This document shows, piece by piece, positions 58,549-64,000 of a DNA stretch of 64,000 nucleotides. The position numbers and the translations under genes were made by a program. The notes under the pieces are model-generated. The model had not been told where the DNA came from. It did not search any database and saw nothing but the letters and a program-made list of their open reading frames with translations. Location: assembly GCF_041020765.1 (NCBI RefSeq), contig NZ_JBEUEJ010000004.1; one strand, written 5' to 3'. Positions within the stretch are counted from its first letter, which is position 1. Every line of letters starts with the position of its first letter. This DNA comes from Kineococcus terrestris (lineage in GTDB: Bacteria; Actinomycetota; Actinomycetes; Actinomycetales; Kineococcaceae).

Positions 58549-60576
58549 ATGAGCCTGCTGTCCGGTGCCCGGCCCCCGCACCGGCCCCCCGCGCCGTCGC
58601 CGGCGGCGCCCGCGCCGACCGCCCGCCGCGGACCGCTGCGCTGGCTGCCGCGCGGTCACGCCCTGCCCGAGCTGGAGTGGCGACGGCGGCACCGCTGGGT
58701 GTGCGCGGTGCTGCTCGTGCACGTGGTCGCCGTCCCGCTGTACGCGCTGCTGTGGCGGATGCCGGTGCTGGAGTCGCTGGCGTTCGGCGCGGTGCTGGCC
58801 CTGCTGCTGGGCGTCGCGCAGCTGGACGAGCTGCGCCGGCACGCCGCCGGCGACGGGGACCTGCCGCCGCGGCTGCCGAACCGGGTGCGCTCGTGCGCCT
58901 CCAGCCTGGGCCTGGTGGTGGCCTCGGGGTTCGTCGTGCAGATCTCCCAGGGGTGGACGGAGGCGCACTTCCACTTCTTCGTCATGGTGCCCGTCGTCGC
59001 CCTGTACGAGGCGTGGGCGCCGTTCACGGTCGCCGTGGGGTACGTGCTGTTCCAGCACGGCATCGTCGGCGCGGTGTTCCCGCGCGTGGTGTTCCACAAC
59101 GCCCTCGCGCACGACCACCCCTGGTACTTCGCCGGCGTGCACGCCGTCCTGTTCGCCGCCGCGTGCGCGGGCGCGCTGACGACGTGGCGGCTGGCGGAGG
59201 CGTCCCGGCTGCGCCAGGAGGGGCTGCTGGCGCAGATGCAGCACCGCGCCACGCACGACACGCTCACCGGCCTGCCCAACCGGGCGGCGCTGCGCGCGCG
59301 GCTGGAGGAGGCGCTGGGCGCCGACCCGCACGCCGAGGTGTCGGTGCTGATGATCGACCTCGACCGGTTCAAGGAGGTCAACGACACCCTCGGGCACGCG
59401 TGCGGCGACGACCTGCTGCGGCAGGTGGCGACGCGCCTGTCGACCGCCATCCGCGGCCACGACGTGCTGACCCGGCTGGGCGGCGACGAGTTCGCCGTGG
59501 TGCTGCCCGGCAGCGGTGGCGCCGACGCCCACCGCGTCGCCGAGCGGTTGCGGCACGCCCTCACCGGGGACCTGCAGGTCGCGGGCATCTCGGTCGACGT
59601 GGACGCCAGCGTGGGCGTCGCCACCCGCCGCTGCGCGGCCGCCGCCGACCGCGGGGACGTGGCCGAGGAGATCGAGAACCTGCTGCGGCGCGCGGACATC
59701 GCGATGTACACCGCCAAGGAGCGCGGCGCGGGCGTGGCCGTCTACGACCCCGCCGACGACGAGCACTCCTCGCAGCGGCTGTCCACGCTGGCCGACCTGC
59801 GCACCGCGCTGCAGGCCGACGACCAGCTGTTCCTGCACTACCAGACGAAGGTCGACGCGGGCACCGGCGCGGTGCACGGCGTGGAGGCGCTGGTGCGCTG
59901 GCGCCACCCCCACCGCGGGCTGCTCGCGCCGTTCGCGTTCGTGCCCGTCGCCGAGAGCACGGCGCTGGCCGAGCCGCTGACGTGGAAGGTGCTGTCGCTG
60001 GCGCTGCGGCAGGTGTCGGCGTGGAGCGCGATGGGCCACGAGGTGCAGGTGGCGGTGAACGTCCCGCCGCGCTGCGTGCAGCGGCGGGGTTTCGTGGAGA
60101 CCGTGCTGGACCACCTGGCCGCCGCGGGGGTCCCCTCCCGCCAGCTGCGGCTGGAGATCACCGAGGGGACGCTGCTGACGGACCCGGCCGGCACCGCGGA
60201 GGTCCTGGGCCGGTTGCGGCAGGCGGGCGTGAGCATCTCCGTCGACGACTTCGGCACGGGGTTCTCGTCGCTGTCGTACCTGCGCTCGCTGCCCATCGAC
60301 GAGCTGAAGATCGACAAGAGCTTCGTCATGGGGCTGGACTCCCCCGACCCGCTGGCGCGCAACGCGGACGAGGTGCTGGTCCGCTCGATCGTGGACCTCG
60401 CGCACGGGCTGTCGCTGCAGGTCGTCGCGGAGGGCATCGAGAACGCCGACGTGCACCGCACGGTGCTGGACGCCGGCTGCGACCTGGCGCAGGGGTACCA
60501 CTTCTCCCGGCCCGCGTCGGCGGAGGACGTCACCGCGCTGCTGCGGGAGCGCTCGCGGGCCGCCCTGCCGGACTGA
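58549..60576 (+). CDS. Membrane GGDEF-EAL cyclic-di-GMP enzyme
   Basis: 675 residues. Five or six membrane helices (about 50-215) contain a His-rich stretch EAHFHFFVMVPVVALYEAW. The GGDEF domain has an intact active site (311-315) and an RxxD product-inhibition site (R302-D305). The EAL domain has E446-A-L, VDDFGTGF and KIDKSF, so both synthesis and breakdown of c-di-GMP are possible. It starts at ATG 58549, divergent from the hydroxyacid dehydrogenase gene. Confidence 0.93.
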   Translation: MSLLSGARPPHRPPAPSPAAPAPTARRGPLRWLPRGHALPELEWRRRHRWVCAVLLVHVVAVPLYALLWRMPVLESLAFGAVLALLLGVAQLDELRRHAAGDGDLPPRLPNRVRSCASSLGLVVASGFVVQISQGWTEAHFHFFVMVPVVALYEAWAPFTVAVGYVLFQHGIVGAVFPRVVFHNALAHDHPWYFAGVHAVLFAAACAGALTTWRLAEASRLRQEGLLAQMQHRATHDTLTGLPNRAALRARLEEALGADPHAEVSVLMIDLDRFKEVNDTLGHACGDDLLRQVATRLSTAIRGHDVLTRLGGDEFAVVLPGSGGADAHRVAERLRHALTGDLQVAGISVDVDASVGVATRRCAAAADRGDVAEEIENLLRRADIAMYTAKERGAGVAVYDPADDEHSSQRLSTLADLRTALQADDQLFLHYQTKVDAGTGAVHGVEALVRWRHPHRGLLAPFAFVPVAESTALAEPLTWKVLSLALRQVSAWSAMGHEVQVAVNVPPRCVQRRGFVETVLDHLAAAGVPSRQLRLEITEGTLLTDPAGTAEVLGRLRQAGVSISVDDFGTGFSSLSYLRSLPIDELKIDKSFVMGLDSPDPLARNADEVLVRSIVDLAHGLSLQVVAEGIENADVHRTVLDAGCDLAQGYHFSRPASAEDVTALLRERSRAALPD

Positions 60577-60590
60577 CGGCCCGTCCCCCT

Positions 60591-60636
60591 GCCGTGATCA
60601 TGGACGGGTGAGCACTCACCCGTCCGTGATCACGGC
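60591..60636. repeat. TGATCA palindromic repeat, copy 7
   Basis: 22-bp arms 60591-60612 and 60615-60636 with one mismatch and only a two-base spacer (CA); left arm begins GCCGTGATCATGGACGG. It starts 15 bases after the GGDEF-EAL stop. Confidence 0.9.
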
Positions 60637-61067
60637 GGGGTGGGGGCGGGGTCCGGGGAGCTGCGCGACCCGGCGGGGAAGGGTGCGCCCTGCGACGTCG
60701 CGACGGCCGGCCGGGGCCCGGGCGGCGGTCAGCCGGAACCGGTGCCCCGGGCGCGGGTGCGGCTGGCGGGCGGGACGGGGACCGCGCGGGGCAGGCGCAT
60801 GCCGACGCCCCGGGCACGTCGCCGCGCAGCAGCGGCCTCCCGCTCGCGGATCAGGATCGCCCTCCGCAACGCCCTCGAGGGGACGCCCTCACCGCCGGCC
60901 ACCGTGCTGCTCCTCGTCCGTGCTGCGCTCGCGTCCCGGCGCGCGGGACTGGAGGGGACACCGTGCCAGCCGCGCAGCGCGTCGGCGCGCTGGAACGTCC
61001 CGGTGGCCCGATCGGCCCGCGGTCCACGACGCACGGCACCGGACCGTTCACGCTCCGCCCAGAACTC
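60637..61067. other. 430-base segment between two palindromic repeats
   Basis: No reading frame here is convincing on either strand: the longest frames are Arg/Ala/Pro-rich, lack a ribosome-binding site and match no family I know. The base composition is less regular than in the neighbouring genes. It could be a decayed gene or non-coding spacer. Confidence 0.5.
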
Positions 61068-61145
61068 GCCGTGATCACGCACGGTCGAGCGTTCACCCGT
61101 CCATGATCACCGTGATCTCGCTGGGTCTCCCAGCGAGATCACGGC
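61068..61145. repeat. TGATCA palindromic repeat, copy 8 (composite)
   Basis: A left arm GCCGTGATCACGCACGG with the TCGAGC loop (61068-61090) and a right arm CCGTCCATGATCACC (61098-61112) are followed by a second, perfect hairpin. Its arms are CGTGATCTCGCTGGG and CCCAGCGAGATCACG (61111-61125 and 61129-61143) around TCT. The far end GATCACGGC pairs back with the first arm. Confidence 0.85.
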
Positions 61146-61165
61146 GGGGAGGGGCGAGCGGGGGG

Positions 61166-61570
61166 TCAGCCGCGGCCGAGGAGCTTGTCGAGCAGGCGCG
61201 CGAAGAAGCCCTTGCGCGGCTCCTCCGGCGCGGGCTCCGCGGCGGGTGCGGGAGCCGGAGCCGCCGCGGGGGCCGTCGGGGTGGGCGCGGGGGCCGCGAC
61301 GGGCGCCGGCGCTGCGACGGGCGCGGGGGCGGGCGCCGGGGCGACCGGGGCGGGGGCGGGCGCCGGGGCGACCGGGGCGGGCGGCTCGGCGTGGCCGCGG
61401 CCGGGCGCGTCGAGCGTCCCGCGCAGCTGGGCCTCGGGCGTGTAGCCGCCCTCGCCGAGGATCGACGCGGCGAACTGCAGCGCCGAGGCCTGCACGGGCG
61501 CGACGGTCCGCGCGCCGCGGGGGGCCGACGGGTCGTGGACGCCGTCGAGGTCGCCGTCGCGCGTGCTCAT
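61166..61570 (-). CDS. Pro-Ala-repeat hypothetical protein
   Basis: 134 residues. The N-terminal ~60 (PVQASALQFAASILGEGGYT, PEAQLRGTLDAPGRG) look folded. Then comes a long PAP/APV low-complexity stretch (about 65-115) and a basic amphipathic end KGFFARLLDKLLGRG that could bind membrane or a partner. No family is recognised. ATG at 61570; codon use is strongly GC3-biased, which supports coding. Confidence 0.65.
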   Translation of the reverse strand: MSTRDGDLDGVHDPSAPRGARTVAPVQASALQFAASILGEGGYTPEAQLRGTLDAPGRGHAEPPAPVAPAPAPAPVAPAPAPAPVAAPAPVAAPAPTPTAPAAAPAPAPAAEPAPEEPRKGFFARLLDKLLGRG

Positions 61571-61734
61571 GTCTCTCCCACGGTCTCCGGTGGCCCGCTC
61601 CGTGAAGGACCACGTCGTCCTCCCCTGTCGGCGGGCGGCGGCCCCGGCTGCAGCCCGGGGGCCCGACCGGCGCGCGAGGACCACCCGGACGGGCGCACTG
61701 GCAGGCTGCGGCGGGACCGCGGGAGGGGGTGCGC

Positions 61735-62379
61735 GTGCAGGTGGACTGGGCGCTGGTCGCCGCCGGCGCCGGCACGTCGGCCAACCGGGCGCGGGCCGCG
61801 GCCGCGCACCTGCCGCCGGAGGTGCTCGCCGCGGCCGGGGCACCGCGCGCGGTGCTCGTGGAGGGCGCCACGGACCGGGCGGTGCTGGGCGTCCTCCTGG
61901 TGCGCGCCGGCTGCCCGGTGCCCGTCGTCGCGGCCGGCGGCAAGCAGCCGCTGCGCCTGGCGCACGCCCTGCTGCGCGCGGCCGGCACCGCGTGCCACGT
62001 CGTCGTCGACGGTGACGCGCGGGGCTGGACGAGGGCGGGCAACCGCTCGCGCGCGCGGGCGGTGCACCGGCGGCAGACGGCGGCCGTGCTGGCGTGGCTG
62101 CCGGGGGCGGCGGGCCTGGTGCCGGGCGACCCGACGACGACGACCGCGGCGTGCACGGTGTGGCACGACGACCTGGAGGCCGAGCTGGAGCAGTGGCCGT
62201 CGTTCGCGGCGGCGCTGCTGGCCGCGGGCGGCGAGCCGCGCGGCAAGGAACCCGCCCGCTACGCCGCGGCCGCCGCGGCCGCGTCGCCGCGGGACCTGCC
62301 CGCGGGCCTGCGCGCGCTGCTCGCCGCCGTCGCCGCGCCGCCCGCGGAGGCCGCGCCGCCCGCGCCCCCCGGCGGCTGA
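61735..62379 (+). CDS. TOPRIM-domain (OLD-type) protein
   Basis: About 214 residues. VLVEGATDRAVLGVLL (E43) and VVVDGDARGW (D92, D94) form the acidic TOPRIM triad of OLD-type nucleases and related proteins; VVAAGGKQPLRLAHALL lies between them. The C-terminal half is helical (WHDDLEAELEQWPSFAAALL) and ends in an Ala/Pro-rich tail. No ATPase domain is fused, unlike OLD proteins. GTG at 61735 is preceded by GGGAGGGG; nearby GTG codons at 61729 and 61741 are alternatives. Confidence 0.75.
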   Translation: MQVDWALVAAGAGTSANRARAAAAHLPPEVLAAAGAPRAVLVEGATDRAVLGVLLVRAGCPVPVVAAGGKQPLRLAHALLRAAGTACHVVVDGDARGWTRAGNRSRARAVHRRQTAAVLAWLPGAAGLVPGDPTTTTAACTVWHDDLEAELEQWPSFAAALLAAGGEPRGKEPARYAAAAAAASPRDLPAGLRALLAAVAAPPAEAAPPAPPGG

Positions 62380-62425
62380 GGGTGCCGGCCGCTGCAGCCG
62401 CGCCCCGGCCTGCCGATGGGAGGAG

Positions 62426-63241
62426 GTGCTCGCACCCGACGCCGGCGAGCTGCGGCCCGGCGACTTCGTCAAGGTCCGCGGCACCGGGCACCCCGCGCAC
62501 ACCGGCGGCCGGGCCGTGGTCGTCGGCGTGCACCGCGACGCCCGCCCCCCGCACCGCGTGCGCTCGGTGGACGTGCGCTACTCCGCGCGCGGGAAGCTGC
62601 TGAGCCTGGACCTGGCCGGGGAGGGCGAGCTGGCCCGCTGGGAGGCGGCGTGGGCGCCGCTCGCGCCCGCGGACCCGCCCGCGCCGCCGCCCGTCCCGGC
62701 CGCGGTGGCCGACGTGTCCGCCGACGTGCCGCGCGGGCGCGTGCTGCTGCTGGGGGCGGCGGCGCTGGCGGTGCTGGTGGTGCTGGTCGGCGGCCTGGTC
62801 GCGCACGAGCGGCGGGCCGAGCGGGCCGCCGGCGCCGACGCGGTGGTCACCGTGGTGACGGGCTCGCGCGGCACCGAGGGGGGCACCGGCCCGATCGCCA
62901 CGCGCGCGCCGGCCGTCGTCGCCCCGTCCCTGCCGCCGCTGAACGCGACGGTGACCGCGTGGTCGGCGTCGGCGGACGGGCCGGTGCCGGTGGTGCTCGT
63001 GGACGGCGGGGAGCCGGCCGCGGTGCCCGTGGCGGGCGTCGAGGTGCCGGCGGGCTGCCGCGACGGCTACGTGCGCGAGCTGCTGGACCTGCTGCCGACG
63101 GGCGGTCGGGTCGCGGCCGACGGCGCGGGCGGCCTGACGACGGCCCGCGGGGTCGACGTGGCCGACGAGCTGGTGCGCCGCGGGGTGGCGGTGCGCGCGG
63201 GCGCCGACGCGGGCGACGTCACGGCGGACGCCTGCGGCTGA
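62426..63241 (+). CDS. Membrane protein with degenerate nuclease-like (SNase-fold) domain
   Basis: About 271 residues. A cytoplasmic N-terminal part (LRPGDFVKVRGTGHPAHTGG, VRSVDVRYSARGKLLSLDLA) precedes a membrane helix at about 109-128 (VLLLGAAALAVLVVLVGGLV). An outer C-terminal domain follows. Its pattern AAVPVAGVEVPAGCRDGYVR, ELLDLLPTGGRVAADGAG, GVDVADELVRRGVAV follows the order of strands and helices in thermonuclease domains, but the catalytic Arg/Asp/Glu set is missing. Two Cys may pair. The GTG start touches its GGAGGAG, so the start is tentative. Confidence 0.65.
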   Translation: MLAPDAGELRPGDFVKVRGTGHPAHTGGRAVVVGVHRDARPPHRVRSVDVRYSARGKLLSLDLAGEGELARWEAAWAPLAPADPPAPPPVPAAVADVSADVPRGRVLLLGAAALAVLVVLVGGLVAHERRAERAAGADAVVTVVTGSRGTEGGTGPIATRAPAVVAPSLPPLNATVTAWSASADGPVPVVLVDGGEPAAVPVAGVEVPAGCRDGYVRELLDLLPTGGRVAADGAGGLTTARGVDVADELVRRGVAVRAGADAGDVTADACG

Positions 63242-63251
63242 GGCCCTCGCG

Positions 63252-63818
63252 TCAGGACCCGCCGGGGCCCAGCGCCCCGAGCAGGGTGCGGGTGAACAGC
63301 TCTGCGCGGGCGCGCACCTCGTCGGCGCCGCCCAGCTCCGGGGAGGCCGCGGGCAGGTCGTGCACCCGCTCCAGCAGCGCCAGGCACACGGCCCGGCACC
63401 AGGCGCGGTCCACGGCGGTGACGGCCCCGGCCGCGCGCAGGCGGTCGAGGAGGTCGTCGAGCCGCGTCAGGACCTCCTCGCCGGGCGTGCCGGGCAGGCC
63501 GACGGCGAACCGGTGGCCGACCTTGAGCTCGAAGACGCGCTCGGCCAGGCGCTCCAGAGCGGCGCGCGGCTCGCCGGTGAGGGCCCCGGCGTCCTCGAAC
63601 GCCTGCCGGTAGCGGTCCTCGAGGCGGGCGCCGAGCGCCTCCAGGAGGGCAGCGCGGGTGGCGAAGCGGCGGTGGACGGTGGCGCGGGTCAGCCCGGCGG
63701 CGTCGGCGACGCGTTCGAGGGGGGCGCCGGGCTCGTCGGCGAGGACGGCCTCGGCGGCTTCGAGGATGCGGGCGGTGTTGCGCTCGGCGTCGGCCCGCAG
63801 CCGCTTGGTCACCGTCAC
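63252..63818 (-). CDS. TetR-family repressor 4
   Basis: 188 residues. Helix-turn-helix at about 14-60 (ARILEAAEAVLADEPGAPLE, GLTRATVHRRFATRAALLEA), helical effector domain after. It is divergent from an SDR gene, and the 24-base palindrome at 63867 overlaps the SDR promoter, so it is the likely repressor of that gene. Start GTG at 63818. Confidence 0.92.
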   Translation of the reverse strand: MTVTKRLRADAERNTARILEAAEAVLADEPGAPLERVADAAGLTRATVHRRFATRAALLEALGARLEDRYRQAFEDAGALTGEPRAALERLAERVFELKVGHRFAVGLPGTPGEEVLTRLDDLLDRLRAAGAVTAVDRAWCRAVCLALLERVHDLPAASPELGGADEVRARAELFTRTLLGALGPGGS

Positions 63819-63859
63819 GGGGCCAGCCTAGCGCGACAAATGAGACACCGCTGTATCGG

Positions 63860-63890
63860 TTGACAGAACTGCGACAGGCGTGTTGCAGTT
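63860..63890 (+). promoter_or_regulatory. Promoter with overlapping TetR operator
   Basis: TTGACA (63860-63865) is a perfect -35 box. AACTGCGACA and TGTTGCAGTT (63867-63890, one G-T mismatch around GGCG) form a palindrome spanning the spacer and -10 region. Confidence 0.7.
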
Positions 63891-63920
63891 GTTGCTCCAC
63901 CACTCACGAAGGAGCAAGAC

Positions 63921-64000
63921 ATGGACCTGCAGCTCACCGGCCGCCGCGTGCTCGTCACCGGCGCCAGCCGCGGCATCGGCCTCGCGGTCGTCCGGGCCTT
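63921..64000 (+). CDS. Short-chain dehydrogenase 4, N-terminal fragment
   Basis: 26 codons before the right edge: LTGRRVLVTGASRGIGLAVV contains the SDR cofactor motif TGASRGIG. AAGGAGC precedes the ATG. Divergent from TetR 4; the rest of the gene lies beyond the window. Confidence 0.9.
   Translation, partial: MDLQLTGRRVLVTGASRGIGLAVVRA

Noticed and set aside
60729..61082. Minus-strand frame of about 117 codons
   Set aside because: Starts inside a palindromic repeat, is Arg/Ala-rich, has no ribosome-binding site and no recognisable domain.

Overview
The window is very GC-rich (about three quarters G+C). Genes use GTG starts freely and end mostly in TGA, with strong GC bias at third codon positions. 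It carries a WhiB regulator, a Holin-X family protein, PASTA- and LGFP-repeat cell-wall proteins, and the ponA2-whiB4-...-marP-...-acs block known from mycobacteria. This points to a high-GC actinobacterium. A Kineococcus-like member of the Kineosporiaceae is my best guess, but that is inference; nothing in the window (no rRNA) fixes the genus.

Layout. 1-600: the start of a GAF-domain sensor, and tRNA-Pro(CGG) with a strong terminator. 0.6-17.3 kb: conserved core block with a metallophosphoesterase, YqeY-like protein, PonA2-type penicillin-binding protein, WhiB4/WblA, a DUF4177-type small protein, a RidA-like protein, an MBL-fold hydrolase, Crp, a coiled-coil protein, endonuclease III (nth), CoA-pyrophosphatase-like Nudix, MarP-type serine protease, alpha/beta hydrolase, Holin-X protein, an EEP phosphatase, acetyl-CoA synthetase and an EamA exporter. 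17.3-25 kb: TerD, TsaD, Def, a PAS-GAF-PP2C phosphatase, YceI, a WYL regulator divergent from two VOC proteins, and small proteins. 25-36.5 kb: an accessory region of regulator/oxidoreductase pairs (TetR, XRE, SDRs, alcohol dehydrogenase, a broken F420-type reductase gene), a VapBC toxin-antitoxin pair, an HSL-type hydrolase, a thioredoxin-reductase-like flavoprotein, an EamA transporter and a DUF429 protein. 36.5-42.3 kb: a VanW protein and a TetR / degenerate ABC ATPase / YhgE-Pip operon. 42.4-52.5 kb: two exported or membrane proteins and a LacI-controlled sugar operon (binding protein, two permeases, ThuA, two Gfo/Idh/MocA dehydrogenases, TIM-barrel isomerase). 52.7-64 kb: a subtilase with LGFP repeats, a DUF559 nuclease-fold protein, a HAD hydrolase, a fused Pyr_excise/Mrr-N-like protein, a D-2-hydroxyacid dehydrogenase, a GGDEF-EAL protein, a TOPRIM protein next to a membrane protein with a degenerate nuclease-like domain, and a TetR divergent from an SDR that runs off the right edge.

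The most striking feature is not a gene. A family of imperfect palindromes, each about 40-60 bp (one composite copy is 78 bp) and built on arms like CCGTGATCATGGATGG, recurs at least eight times, with a few relic arms. Every copy lies just past the 3' end of at least one gene. Copies cluster densest around the DUF559 nuclease-fold gene at 54.8 kb and are absent from the 18.2-42.3 kb stretch. They look like terminators by position, but the arm sequence itself is conserved, which suggests a dispersed REP/MITE-like element.

Many regulators sit next to clear palindromic operators: WYL at 23.47 kb, TetR at 25.7, 27.9, 38.6 and 63.87 kb, VapB at 31.65 kb, and LacI at 51.4 and 52.56 kb. The local circuits can therefore be read directly from the sequence.
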